64,000 nucleotides of DNA from Candidatus Enterococcus stercoripullorum (lineage in GTDB: Bacteria; Bacillota; Bacilli; Lactobacillales; Enterococcaceae), in NCBI GenBank assembly GCA_019120335.1, contig DWVH01000022.1, forward strand, positions 1-64,000, given 5' to 3'. Positions 1 through 8,551 of this stretch are shown here, one piece after another. A program made the translations under genes and the position numbers. Positions within the stretch are counted from its first letter, which is position 1; each line of letters opens with the position of its first letter. The notes below the pieces were generated by a model. It worked only from the letters and a program-made list of their open reading frames with translations. It was not told the DNA's origin and ran no database searches.

Positions 1-37
1 GTCCTTCTTTATTAGTTGTCGTTTTAATGTAAGCCAT
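1..37 (-). CDS. IS1634-family transposase, N-terminal 12 codons only
   Basis: The reverse strand starts at ATG (35-37) and encodes MAYIKTTTNKEG, the same N-terminus as the full transposase starting at 39714. The remainder is outside the window, so it cannot be judged whether this copy is intact. Confidence 0.75.
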   Translation of the reverse strand, partial: MAYIKTTTNKEG

Positions 38-156
38 GATTCCATTATATCATATACAACCATATACAACAATATAAATTTTAGAAAAAGCGAAAAAAAT
101 ACAGTTCTATCAAGCGGTAAAGACGGATTTGCGAAATATAAAGTGATAAACTCGGG
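1..156 (-). mobile_element. IS1634-type element, transposase-proximal end (cut by window edge)
   Basis: These bases match 39678-39833, the transposase-proximal end of the complete IS1634-type element further right, with only two differences by eye (positions 131 and 143). The terminal inverted repeat TGATAAACTCGGG ends at 156. The rest of the element lies left of the window. Its orientation is the same as that of the second copy, so the two form a direct repeat about 37.8 kb apart. Confidence 0.85.
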
Positions 157-210
157 AGAAAGTTATTTTATGAATGCTTTCTCTCTTTTTTTATTTTCTT
201 TTCTTTTTTC
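157..210 (+). repeat. 54-bp fragment of an ISL3-type element carrying a terminator hairpin
   Basis: The 54 bases immediately after the IS1634 terminus are identical to 24804-24857, which lies inside the decayed ISL3-type element near its left end. The fragment includes the stem GAGAAAG/CTTTCTC (156-162 with 177-183) followed by a T-run, so it can act as a rightward terminator. It contains neither ISL3 terminus, so it is debris or part of a long target duplication made by IS1634. Confidence 0.7.
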
Positions 211-269
211 TTTTACTTAAGTTATGATAGAATAATAGCAAAATGGTATTACTCAGAAAGGAGGAAAAG

Positions 270-920
270 ATGTTGAATAGTCAAACAAAAATTAAAGCAC
301 TCTTTTTTGATTTTGATGGAACAATTGTTGATTCTAGTAAAAGTATTTTTGCCTCCATTCAGTATACAATGCAGCAATTGAATCAACCACCTTTAGATGA
401 AAAAATGTTGGCGACTTTTGTTGGGCCTCCATTATTAGATAGTTTTTTAAGAATAGGCTTGACAACAAACTTAGCGAATGAAGCGGTATTAAAATATCGT
501 GAATACTATCAAGAACATATGCATTTTGTTCAGCTTTATCCTCAAATGAAAGAAGTCTTAGCGCAATTAAAAGATAGTTACCAATTATATATTGCTAGTT
601 CTAAGCCAGAAGTCTTTGTTAAGAAAATCGCACGCTTAATAGATGTTGATCAATATTTTACAGCAATTTATGGTGCTGATTTAGAGGGAAAGCGTGCAAA
701 AAAATCTCAAGTTATTGCCTATGCCTTAAGCGAAAATCCAAATTTAGAACCAAGTACAATTAGAATGATTGGCGATCGTAGTCATGATTGTCTAGGAGCT
801 AATGAAAATAAAATTGCCCCCATTGGTGTTACTTATGGTTTTGGTAGTAAAGAGGAGCTAGAAGATGCAGGTGCTACAGAAATTGTTACCAGTCCTGCAC
901 AATTGTTAGAAATACTGTAG
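270..920 (+). CDS. HAD-family hydrolase (phosphoglycolate phosphatase/PpaX-like)
   Basis: A 216-residue haloacid-dehalogenase-superfamily phosphatase. Motif I is FFDFDGTIVDS near the N-terminus, the helical cap follows, motif II is in IASSKPE, the motif III lysine is in AKKSQ, and motif IV is IGDRSHDCLGA. The layout fits the Gph/PpaX/PgmB-like branch that dephosphorylates small phosphate esters; the substrate cannot be read from sequence. An upstream in-frame ATG at 243 is rejected because AAAGGAGG (258-265) is correctly spaced for the ATG at 270. It stands alone between IS debris and the tRNA cluster. Confidence 0.85.
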   Translation: MLNSQTKIKALFFDFDGTIVDSSKSIFASIQYTMQQLNQPPLDEKMLATFVGPPLLDSFLRIGLTTNLANEAVLKYREYYQEHMHFVQLYPQMKEVLAQLKDSYQLYIASSKPEVFVKKIARLIDVDQYFTAIYGADLEGKRAKKSQVIAYALSENPNLEPSTIRMIGDRSHDCLGANENKIAPIGVTYGFGSKEELEDAGATEIVTSPAQLLEIL

Positions 921-1085
921 CTAAGAAACTGACACCCTTTTTTTTAATAGTTAAATAGATTTCTGTTTCATTTTAGTGCACGTTATCTTTAGCTTTATTG
1001 ATAAGAAAGAAAAAAACTAAAAAAAGTTGTAAAAACTCATTGACAAAGATTCAATTCTCTGTTATTCTATATCTTGTCTTGAGTT

Positions 1086-1158
1086 GCCGCCTTAGCTCAG
1101 CAGGTAGAGCACCACCATGGTAAGGTGGGGGTCGCCGGTTCAAGCCCGGCAGGTGGCT
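1086..1158 (+). tRNA. tRNA-Thr (anticodon GGT)
   Basis: A full cloverleaf is visible. The acceptor stem is GCCGCCT/AGGTGGC with one G-T pair, the D-arm is GCTC/GAGC, the anticodon stem is CCACC/GGTGG with loop ATGGTAA (anticodon GGT), and the T-arm is GCCGG-TTCAAGC-CCGGC. The discriminator is T and the 3' CCA is not encoded. Confidence 0.95.
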
Positions 1159-1235
1159 TTCAATTAAAAAAAAGCAAAAAAAGAAAAAAATGCTTGAAAA
1201 AAATTGAATTATCTGTTATATTAATAACATCTTAT

Positions 1236-1309
1236 TCCGGCATAGCTCAGTTGGTAGTAGCGCATGACTGTTAATCATGATGTCGTAGGTTCGAGTCCTA
1301 CTGCCGGAG
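1236..1309 (+). tRNA. tRNA-Asn (anticodon GTT), copy 1
   Basis: The acceptor stem is TCCGGCA/TGCCGGA, the anticodon stem CATGA/TCATG encloses CTGTTAA (anticodon GTT), and the T-arm is GTAGG-TTCGAGT-CCTAC. It is identical over all 74 bases to the copy at 1342-1415, so a recent tandem duplication or gene conversion is likely. Confidence 0.95.
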
Positions 1310-1341
1310 TTGATAAATTTTATCAAACAATTTCATATTTT

Positions 1342-1415
1342 TCCGGCATAGCTCAGTTGGTAGTAGCGCATGACTGTTAATCATGATGTCGTAGGTTCGA
1401 GTCCTACTGCCGGAG
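1342..1415 (+). tRNA. tRNA-Asn (anticodon GTT), copy 2
   Basis: Second identical tRNA-Asn, 32 bases downstream of copy 1. It is followed at once by a factor-independent terminator that probably ends a Thr-Asn-Asn transcript. Confidence 0.95.
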
Positions 1416-1419
1416 TAAG

Positions 1420-1449
1420 ACACTTATCAGATGATAGGTGTTTTTTTAT
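1420..1449 (+). terminator. Terminator of the tRNA cluster
   Basis: Stem ACACTTATC/GATAGGTGT (one T-G pair) with loop AGAT, followed directly by seven T residues. Confidence 0.85.
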
Positions 1450-1529
1450 TTATATTGCTAATTAAATCAAGACTTTAAACAGTTCTATTGCTATAATGAT
1501 TTTATATATTAAGAAAGGATTTGACAAAT

Positions 1530-2273
1530 TTGGCACAAAGATACTCAATTAAACATGAAATTGCTTACTATGAATGTGATATTAATCAACAAATGACGCT
1601 TCCATCTTTAATTCAGGTAATGATTAAAGCATCCGAGGAACAAAGTGATCATTTAAATCGTGGGAGCAGTTATGTCAATCAACTCAATCTAGGTTGGGTG
1701 ATTACGAATTATGAAATCGAGGTTAATCGGATGCCACATTTAGGCGAGAAAATCATTTTTTCAACTTTAGCAACTGCTTATAATAAATTCTTTTGCTATC
1801 GTGATTTTTATATAGAAGACGAGGTGGGCAATCGCTTGGTGACTGTCTCTTCAGTTTTTGTATTAATGGATTTATCAACGCGAAAAATTAAGGCTGTAGA
1901 TGAAGAAATTATTGCTCCATATGAAAGTGAAAAAATTAAAAAGATTAAACGTTTTAATAAAATACAGCCACTTTCAAATCCTAAAAAAAGTCCTTTCAAA
2001 GTAAGATTTTATGATATAGATAGCAACAAACATGTTAATAATGCTATTTATTTCAATTGGGTTTTAGATGTTTTAGGCTATGAATTCTTGAGTACACATA
2101 CGATTAAACATGTGAACATTCGTTTTGATAAGGAAATTGAATTTGGGAATGTTGTTGATAGTTATTATGAAACAGAAATAACAGATAACGAAGAACAAGT
2201 TATTTCTAGACATCAGGTGAAAGTTTGTGAAGAATTGTGCTGTGAGGCTGAAATTTTATGGAATAAACTATGA
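1530..2273 (+). CDS. Acyl-ACP thioesterase (FatA/FatB-like, double hot-dog)
   Basis: About 247 residues with the layout of bacterial acyl-ACP thioesterases, which release fatty acids from acyl carrier protein in the cytoplasm. The N-terminal hot-dog begins YSIKHEIAYYECDINQQ, includes GWVITNYEIEVNRMP, and is followed by a second hot-dog with the signature VRFYDIDSNKHVNNAIYFNW. The D-x-N-x-HVNN segment holds the Asp/Asn/His active-site residues of plant-type enzymes. The TTG at 1530 is preferred because AAAGGAT (1514-1520) is properly spaced for it and too close to the TTG at 1521. It is a single gene behind the tRNA terminator. Confidence 0.85.
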   Translation: MAQRYSIKHEIAYYECDINQQMTLPSLIQVMIKASEEQSDHLNRGSSYVNQLNLGWVITNYEIEVNRMPHLGEKIIFSTLATAYNKFFCYRDFYIEDEVGNRLVTVSSVFVLMDLSTRKIKAVDEEIIAPYESEKIKKIKRFNKIQPLSNPKKSPFKVRFYDIDSNKHVNNAIYFNWVLDVLGYEFLSTHTIKHVNIRFDKEIEFGNVVDSYYETEITDNEEQVISRHQVKVCEELCCEAEILWNKL

Positions 2274-2389
2274 TAATTATGTTGAATTGTAAATTTACAA
2301 ATAGATTTTTTTTTAGTATTCAAATAACAAAAAATATGATAGAATGACCTTGGAAAGAAAAAAAGGAGGGAAGGCAATACGCCGAAAAT

Positions 2390-3229
2390 ATGAACATTAA
2401 AGCCATTTTTTTCGATATTGATGGTACTTTGTTTAGTAGTAATGGTTCTGTATTAGCAAGTACTAAGCGCGCGATTGCTTTAGCTCAAGCACAAGGCATT
2501 CTTTGTGGTGTAGCAACTGGGCGAGGTTATCCCAATGTGTTGAATTTAGTTGGTGAGTTAGGTTTAGACTTTTATGTGACATATAATGGGCAATACGTTG
2601 TTTATCAAAATCGTGTCATTCATGCGCATCCTTTTAATGAAGAAGCCTTAGATCAAGTGATATCTTATGCAAAGTTACATCATAAACACATTTTATTTGG
2701 TGCTGGAGAGAAAATGACGGGTAGTTTAACAATGCTCGTTGGTCAATCAAAACATTTTGCAAAATTATTATATCGTCTACCAAAAGGCAAGCATCTCTCT
2801 ACAGGTGTAAAGTTGTTAAAAAAGTTGGCTATTCGTCGTAAACGTCGCTATTATCCGCATGTCTCTGATTTTAAAGAGCCAATCTATCAATGTATATTAA
2901 TGGCTTCTCGGTCAGAATTAACTCGTTTAAAAGAGAGTTTGACACTGTGTGATATACAACGTTCGACCTCGCATTCTGTAGATATTGTTCCTAAAGGTGG
3001 TTCAAAGGATAAAGGGATTGTTGCGCTAGTGAATTATTTAGGCCTAACCATGAATGAAGTAGCTGCATTTGGTGATCATTTTAATGATATCGATATGTTG
3101 AAATCAGTTGGGCTAGGAGTGGCTATGGGGAATGCAAAAAAACAAGTGAAAGAAATGGCAGATTATGTGACTGCAGATAATAATCATGATGGCATTTATC
3201 TTGCATTGAAGCATTTCAATATTATTTAG
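2390..3229 (+). CDS. Cof-type HAD-IIB phosphatase
   Basis: A 279-residue HAD-IIB (Cof/YkrA-like) hydrolase. It has motif I FFDIDGTLFSS, motif II in GVATGRGYP, a large C2 cap in the middle, KGGSKDKGI with the motif III lysine, and motif IV FGDHFNDIDML. Such enzymes dephosphorylate sugar phosphates, FMN or other small metabolites; the exact substrate is unknown. The SD GGAGGGAAGG lies rather far (about 15 bases) from the ATG. The stop codon is followed closely by the NTP-pyrophosphatase-like gene, so the two are probably cotranscribed. Confidence 0.88.
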   Translation: MNIKAIFFDIDGTLFSSNGSVLASTKRAIALAQAQGILCGVATGRGYPNVLNLVGELGLDFYVTYNGQYVVYQNRVIHAHPFNEEALDQVISYAKLHHKHILFGAGEKMTGSLTMLVGQSKHFAKLLYRLPKGKHLSTGVKLLKKLAIRRKRRYYPHVSDFKEPIYQCILMASRSELTRLKESLTLCDIQRSTSHSVDIVPKGGSKDKGIVALVNYLGLTMNEVAAFGDHFNDIDMLKSVGLGVAMGNAKKQVKEMADYVTADNNHDGIYLALKHFNII

Positions 3230-3244
3230 AAAAGAGTGGTTATT

Positions 3245-3754
3245 TTGACACCTTATCAAATGGCAAGCGAGTTTCATCGAATTTTTGATGATCGTGCACC
3301 GAAAAAACCGACAGCCTTCAATATCCAAGAAGCAATTTTTCGGCAAGAATTTAAGATAGAAGAGATTATTGAATTGCTTTATGCTACAAGTATTGATGAG
3401 CAAATGTTTGAACAAAGTGTTGCGGCGATGCATCAAGCAATTGAAAAGAGTAAAGTAAAACTGTTAGCAAAAGGGTGCCCTACCAATGATTCAAATGAGG
3501 AGATATTAGTGAATCAAGTTGATGCTTTAGTTGATTTGCTTTATTTTGTTTATGGTTCTTTTGTGCTGTTAGGTGTTGATCCTGATCCGATGCTAAAAAT
3601 TGTTCATCAAGCAAATATGGGCAAGCTTTTTCCTGATGGCCAGCCGCATTATGATGAAATCACACATAAAGTATTAAAACCAAAAGAATGGGCAGAAAAA
3701 TATGCTCCTGAAGGTAAAATTAGGGAAGAACTTGAAAAGCAAAAACATCATTAA
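3245..3754 (+). CDS. All-alpha (MazG/HisE-like) nucleotide pyrophosphohydrolase-like protein
   Basis: About 169 residues, predominantly helical. An acidic cluster EEIIELLYA in the first half and VNQVDALVDLLYFVYG in the second resemble the ExxE...ExxD metal-binding helices of all-alpha NTP pyrophosphatases. The tail HKVLKPKEWAEKYAPEG resembles the phosphoribosyl-ATP pyrophosphohydrolase-like proteins often found beside HAD genes in lactic acid bacteria (family knowledge, from memory). The start is uncertain: GTG 3236 overlaps the likely SD AAGAGTGG, so TTG 3245 is chosen. It probably forms an operon with the HAD gene. Confidence 0.65.
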   Translation: MTPYQMASEFHRIFDDRAPKKPTAFNIQEAIFRQEFKIEEIIELLYATSIDEQMFEQSVAAMHQAIEKSKVKLLAKGCPTNDSNEEILVNQVDALVDLLYFVYGSFVLLGVDPDPMLKIVHQANMGKLFPDGQPHYDEITHKVLKPKEWAEKYAPEGKIREELEKQKHH

Positions 3755-3800
3755 AAAGGCAGGAAAGACTATGTTTTGGTCTTCCTGCCTATATTTTTAT
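3755..3800. terminator. Bidirectional terminator between the NTPase-like gene and lysC
   Basis: GGCAGGAAAGAC/GTCTTCCTGCC with one bulged A, flanked by an A-run on the left and TATATTTTTAT on the right. It can serve both converging genes. Confidence 0.8.
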
Positions 3801-3809
3801 CCTTATCAA

Positions 3810-5159
3810 TTAGTCAAAGAAGGTGTAATAAAGTGAACGAATCGCTGCTTTTTCATCTTTCTCTTGTATACCAAACATGATGCTTACTTCTGAGGAGCCT
3901 TGATTAATCATTTCAATATTAATTTTCTTTCTGGCAAGCGCAGCCGTACTTTCAGCAGTGACACCAACTTTTTCACGCATACCTTCACCAACGACAACCA
4001 CCATCGTTATATTATGCTTAATACGTAATTCATCAGGATCAATTTCATAGGCTATTTTTCGAAGGAGTTCTTCTTCTGTTTCTTCTGTCAGTTGGTTTGC
4101 TCGTAAAATAATCGAAATATCATCAATTCCAGAAGGCATATGTTCATATTTGATATTGAAGTCTTTGAGAATCTGTAACACACGTAAGGTAAAGCCTACT
4201 TCACGGTTCATGAGATATTTGCTGATATAAATCATGCTAAACCCACCGTCGCTAGCAATTCCGACAACTGTTTTTTCATGTTTGTGTTTTTCATGGACAA
4301 TTTGTGTACCTGGATGCGTTGGGTTATTAGTGTTTTTAATCACCACTGGAATTTTTGCTTGGAATGAAGGAATTAAAGCTTCGTCGTGGAAGACAGAAAA
4401 TCCTGCATAAGCTAATTCACGCATTTCTCGGTAACTGATTTCTTTAATTAATTCTGGTTCATGGATAATACCAGGATGTGCGGAATAAATACCATTCACA
4501 TCAGTAAAGTTTTCGTATAATTCAGCATTCATCCCAGCAGCGATAATAGCACCGGTAATATCAGAGCCACCACGAGAAAAAGTACAAATATTTCCTTCTT
4601 CAGTAATTCCAAAGAAACCAGGAATAACTAAGATATCAGGATTTTTCGCCCACTTATGAATGAACGGGTAAGCCTTATTCAAAATACGTGCATTCTTAGG
4701 CTCATCTGTTACATACAGTCCGATTTCTTTAGGGGAAACATAGCGGGCTTTTAGTCCCTCAGCTTTTAGCACACCAGCAATTAATCGTGCATTATTATCT
4801 TCCCCTCGAGATAAAATAATATCATAAAGGTGTTTATTTCCTTTTGTTTCAAGTGTACGTAACTTTTCTAAATCTTCACGAATAGCGGTAAGAATAAGTG
4901 TATCGACATGAAAAACTTTGCCAATTTCTTCATAACGATTATAAATAGCTTCGATTAAGCGAGAAGGGTCTTTGCCGGCAATTAGCTTATCATGTAGAGA
5001 AATTAATAAATCAGTCACTTTGATATCATCGCTGTGACGCTTTCCTGGTGCCGAAACGACAATAAATCTACGTGCAGGATCATCTTTAATAATGTTCACT
5101 ACCTTTCTAACTTGATCTGAACTGGCAAGTGAACTTCCTCCAAATTTTGCAACTTTCAC
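3810..5159 (-). CDS. lysC: Aspartate kinase (aspartokinase)
   Basis: Phosphorylates aspartate in the first step of Lys/Thr/Met/diaminopimelate synthesis. The 449-residue monofunctional protein opens with KVAKFGGSSLASSDQV, the amino-acid-kinase signature. It has SRGGSDITGAIIAAGMNAELYE in the catalytic domain and two C-terminal ACT regions (from about residue 300, including KINIEMINQGSSEVS) for feedback control. The start is GTG at 5159 behind AGGAGGAG. No other pathway gene is adjacent, and no lysine-riboswitch pattern was seen upstream. Which end product inhibits it cannot be read from sequence. Confidence 0.92.
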   Translation of the reverse strand: MKVAKFGGSSLASSDQVRKVVNIIKDDPARRFIVVSAPGKRHSDDIKVTDLLISLHDKLIAGKDPSRLIEAIYNRYEEIGKVFHVDTLILTAIREDLEKLRTLETKGNKHLYDIILSRGEDNNARLIAGVLKAEGLKARYVSPKEIGLYVTDEPKNARILNKAYPFIHKWAKNPDILVIPGFFGITEEGNICTFSRGGSDITGAIIAAGMNAELYENFTDVNGIYSAHPGIIHEPELIKEISYREMRELAYAGFSVFHDEALIPSFQAKIPVVIKNTNNPTHPGTQIVHEKHKHEKTVVGIASDGGFSMIYISKYLMNREVGFTLRVLQILKDFNIKYEHMPSGIDDISIILRANQLTEETEEELLRKIAYEIDPDELRIKHNITMVVVVGEGMREKVGVTAESTAALARKKINIEMINQGSSEVSIMFGIQEKDEKAAIRSLYYTFFD

Positions 5160-5416
5160 TTTTTAAATCTCCTCCTTTTAGAAAGGTTTTCTTAAAATGT
5201 AACGTTTATAGATTAATAAATCAAGCCTTTTTTATTAAAAAAATGAATATTTATCGACAAAAATGAGAAAAATATTAAAACCGTTTATAGAGGATGCTTT
5301 TTTAGTGCATTTTATTTCTCTTAAAAGGAAAATCAAGAAAATATTAATTCTTTGTAAAAAAGTTGAAAAAATTTTACTTTTATTTCAGTAAGAATAGTGA
5401 ATGATGGGTCAGTTTG

Positions 5417-5425
5417 TGATATAAT
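5417..5425 (+). promoter_or_regulatory. Candidate extended -10 promoter for ezrA in the 5160-5541 gap
   Basis: TGATATAAT is a good extended -10 element about 115 bases before the ezrA start. No convincing -35 was found. The rest of the 380-base gap is AT-rich and holds the divergent lysC 5' region; no gene or RNA was recognised in it. Confidence 0.5.
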
Positions 5426-5541
5426 TCATTGCAGATGCCTTTTTGACCAGAAATATATCTATATTTCAATTAGTATTCTTGTAGTAGTACCTGATGAACA
5501 TCTGTGTAAATGTATTTTTTAGGAAACTGGAGGAATCAATT

Positions 5542-7263
5542 GTGGGAAGTAATCTGATTATTGGAATCGTCGTCGCAATAATTGTGGCTGCGGCCATTGT
5601 TTACTTTGTGGGATATTTTGTTAGAAAGAAAACATTGGCTAGGCTCGATGAATTGGAGCAACGAAAGGAACAATTATTTGATCTTCCGGTGATTGAAGAG
5701 GTCGATGAAGTGAAGAAAATGCACCTAGTTGGCCAAAGTCAGAATACTTTTAGAGAATGGAATCAAAAATGGACCGATCTTTCTACGACAGCATTTGCTG
5801 ATTTGGAAAGTCAAATTTTAGAAGTCGAATCTTTAAATGAAACCTTCCGTTTTATGAAGGCAAAACAAGCTGTTGAAGAAGCAGAAGTTGCTTTGCTTAA
5901 TATGGAAGCAGAAGTTGCTGAGATTCGTAATGGTCTCAAAGAGTTGCGTGAAAGTGAAGAACGTAATTCTCTACAAGTTCAAAATGCTTTAGACAAGTAT
6001 CAAGAATTGAAAAAGAGAATGCGTGAAGAGTCTGATACTTTTGGACCTGCTTATTCTGAATTACAAAAGCAGTTAAAGAGTATTGAAATTGAATTTACTC
6101 AATTCGTAACTCTTAATACCTCAGGTGATCCCGTTGAAGCTCGTGAAGTTTTACAAACAGCTGAAAATCACACTTACACATTAGAAGATGTGATGAATCG
6201 CTTGCCGGTATTGTATGAAGATCTAAATAAGACTTTCCCAGATCAACTAAAAGAAATCGAAGAAGGTTATCAAAAATTAATTGATGATCACTTTGTTTTC
6301 CCTGAAAATAATTTCTTAGCAGAAGTCAGTCGTGTACGCGAAAGAATTGAAAACTCTATGCGTGATTTAGCCAAGACTGAAGTGAATTTAGTTGAACCGG
6401 CCAATAGCGATACAGCTAACGACATTGACGCTTTATATAGTATTATGGAGCGCGAGATTGAAGCGAAGAAATATGTCTTGAAAAATCGTGAAGTTATTGC
6501 CGATTATGTGGCGTTTGCAACGAAAAACAATCGTCAATTATTGATTGAAATTGATCACACCGCTCAAAGTTATACGTTAAATCATAATGAATTGGGTCGT
6601 GTACGTGGTTTTCAAACAGAAGTTGATGAATTGGTTCGTCGTAATACAGACATGATGGAAAAAATGGATGGACATAAGATTCCGTATTCTGAAGTACAAG
6701 AATTTTATAAAGATGCCTATAAGATTTTAGACGATATTCAGAATCAACAAGTTGAAATTGATGAAGAATTACGAGAACTACGACGTGGTGAAAAAGTTGC
6801 TCAAGAAAAAGTGGAAAATTTCGAGTTTCAATTGCGTAATTTAAAACGTTTTGTAGAGAAACAACGCTTACCTGGATTGCCAAATGATTACTTAGAATTC
6901 TTCTTTATGGTAACTGACCACGTTGAAGGCTTAAATCGAGCATTAAATAAAATTCGCATTAATATGGAAGACATCAATCGTTATGTAGATACTTGTCAAG
7001 ATGATTTAGATAAGCTTGATAAGGAAACACATGACTTAGTAGATGCTGCGGCTCTAACCGAACAAATGATGCAATATGCAAATCGCTATCGTCATTCTCA
7101 TCCCGATATCAAGGCTTCAATTGATCGGAGCTTAGATTTATTTACGAATACTTATCAATATCAAGAGGCACTTGATGAGATTGGCACCGCATTAGAACGT
7201 GTAGAACCTGGAGCATTTGCGCGTATTGAAAACTTCTATTTCAATCATCGCGAATTAGTGTAA
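5542..7263 (+). CDS. ezrA: Septation ring regulator EzrA
   Basis: A membrane-anchored, FtsZ-interacting protein that controls Z-ring assembly in low-GC Gram-positives. One N-terminal transmembrane helix (LIIGIVVAIIVAAAIVYFVG) is followed by about 540 residues of spectrin-like coiled coil, ending YFNHRELV. The GTG at 5542 is chosen because GGAGGAATC (5529-5537) precedes it and gives 573 residues, near the family norm. An in-frame ATG at 5494 would put 16 odd residues before the membrane helix. The neighbouring cysteine desulfurase-thiI pair is the usual synteny. Confidence 0.93.
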   Translation: MGSNLIIGIVVAIIVAAAIVYFVGYFVRKKTLARLDELEQRKEQLFDLPVIEEVDEVKKMHLVGQSQNTFREWNQKWTDLSTTAFADLESQILEVESLNETFRFMKAKQAVEEAEVALLNMEAEVAEIRNGLKELRESEERNSLQVQNALDKYQELKKRMREESDTFGPAYSELQKQLKSIEIEFTQFVTLNTSGDPVEAREVLQTAENHTYTLEDVMNRLPVLYEDLNKTFPDQLKEIEEGYQKLIDDHFVFPENNFLAEVSRVRERIENSMRDLAKTEVNLVEPANSDTANDIDALYSIMEREIEAKKYVLKNREVIADYVAFATKNNRQLLIEIDHTAQSYTLNHNELGRVRGFQTEVDELVRRNTDMMEKMDGHKIPYSEVQEFYKDAYKILDDIQNQQVEIDEELRELRRGEKVAQEKVENFEFQLRNLKRFVEKQRLPGLPNDYLEFFFMVTDHVEGLNRALNKIRINMEDINRYVDTCQDDLDKLDKETHDLVDAAALTEQMMQYANRYRHSHPDIKASIDRSLDLFTNTYQYQEALDEIGTALERVEPGAFARIENFYFNHRELV

Positions 7264-7286
7264 AATCACTGATAACTATGTCTATG

Positions 7287-7322
7287 AGAGAAGAGTGAGT
7301 CTATCTTGCTCTTCTTTTTTTG
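7287..7322 (+). terminator. Terminator of ezrA
   Basis: AGAAGAGTGAG/CTTGCTCTTCT hairpin followed by a run of T residues (7314-7321). Confidence 0.8.
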
Positions 7323-7393
7323 GTATTGGCAACTTGAAACACATAGGAATTGTCGCTATAATGGTAAAGGTTTATAAATGAGGAGGAATTTTT

Positions 7394-8536
7394 TTGATCT
7401 ATTTTGATAATAGTGCAACGACGAGTATTCATCGTTTAGCTTTAGATGCTTATGTAAGAACCAGTCAAACCATCATGGGAAATCCTTCCAGCTTGCATCG
7501 TTTAGGAACACAAGCCAATCGGTTATTACAAGAAGCTAGAAAGCAAATAGCTGGCTTACTTGATGTACATACAGATGAAATTGTTTTTACAAGTGGCGGA
7601 ACAGAAGGTAATAATTATATCATCAAAGGAACCGCTTTTGAAAAACAAAATTTTGGCAAGCACATTATTCTTTCGGCTATTGAACATCCTTCAGTGAGCG
7701 AAACCTGTCAACAATTGGCTGCACAAGGTTTTGAAATTAGTGTTGTGCCTGTAGATAGTCAAGGTTTTGTGAAAATAGATGAGCTGAAAAAAATGATTCG
7801 CAAAGACACCATTTTAGTTTCTATCATGGCAGTAAATAATGAAGTGGGAAGCATTCAACCGATTCAAGCAATCAGTGAAGGGCTTACAGCGTTTCCAAAA
7901 ATTCATTTTCACGTGGATAGTGTACAAGCAATTGGGCAAATCCCACTTTCTGACTTTTTAACAGAGCGGGTGGATTTTGCAACATTTTCTGCTCATAAGT
8001 TTCATGGTCCGCGTGGTGTGGGCTTTATTTATAAGAAACAAGGTCGTAAAATTATGCCTTTATTAGCTGGTGGTGGACAAGAACAAAATCAACGTTCAAG
8101 TACCGAAAATTTACCTGCAATTGTGGCGATGGCTAAAGCTTTACGACTAAAACTCGATCAACAAGCACAAAAAATGACCAAGGTTGCACAATTAAAAGAT
8201 TCATTGAACTCTGCACTTGTTGAGTATCCAGAAGTAGTTGTTTTTTCTGGTGTAGATCATTTTGCTCCTCATATTCTTTGCTTTGCCTTAAAAGGGATTC
8301 GCGGCGAGGTATTGGTTCATGCATTGGAGGAAAAGGAAATCTTTATCTCTACAACCAGTGCTTGTTCCAGTCGTAAAAAAATGGCTAGTTCAACCTTACA
8401 TGCTATGAATGTTGAGGATAAAATTGCTAAATGTGCAGTACGTATTAGTTTAGACGAGAACAATACGATGGCGGAAGTAGAGCAATTTTTAATCGTGTTC
8501 CGCCAACTATATCAAAAATTTACCAAAGTGATGTAA
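7394..8536 (+). CDS. Cysteine desulfurase (NifS/IscS class, ThiI partner)
   Basis: A PLP enzyme that removes sulfur from cysteine as a persulfide. The 380 residues include the N-terminal YFDNSATT, SGGTEGNN, the PLP-lysine region FATFSAHKFHGPRGVGF, and the loop STTSACSSRK, whose cysteine would carry the persulfide. TTG start at 7394 behind AGGAGG. It lies 15 bases before thiI, the arrangement (NifZ/IscS2-like with ThiI) that supplies sulfur for 4-thiouridine in tRNA. The partner assignment rests on this context. Confidence 0.9.
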   Translation: MIYFDNSATTSIHRLALDAYVRTSQTIMGNPSSLHRLGTQANRLLQEARKQIAGLLDVHTDEIVFTSGGTEGNNYIIKGTAFEKQNFGKHIILSAIEHPSVSETCQQLAAQGFEISVVPVDSQGFVKIDELKKMIRKDTILVSIMAVNNEVGSIQPIQAISEGLTAFPKIHFHVDSVQAIGQIPLSDFLTERVDFATFSAHKFHGPRGVGFIYKKQGRKIMPLLAGGGQEQNQRSSTENLPAIVAMAKALRLKLDQQAQKMTKVAQLKDSLNSALVEYPEVVVFSGVDHFAPHILCFALKGIRGEVLVHALEEKEIFISTTSACSSRKKMASSTLHAMNVEDKIAKCAVRISLDENNTMAEVEQFLIVFRQLYQKFTKVM

Positions 8537-8551
8537 GAAAGGATGAATAGA

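Noticed and set aside
41..90. Short direct repeats (CATATACAAC twice) that could suggest a small repeat array
   Set aside because: Only two adjacent copies, and the same sequence occurs in the other IS1634 copy, so it is part of the element's end, not a CRISPR or an iteron array.
5160..5400. Possible lysine riboswitch upstream of the aspartokinase gene
   Set aside because: The 5' region is short and AT-rich; none of the conserved lysine-riboswitch helices or a leader terminator could be found.
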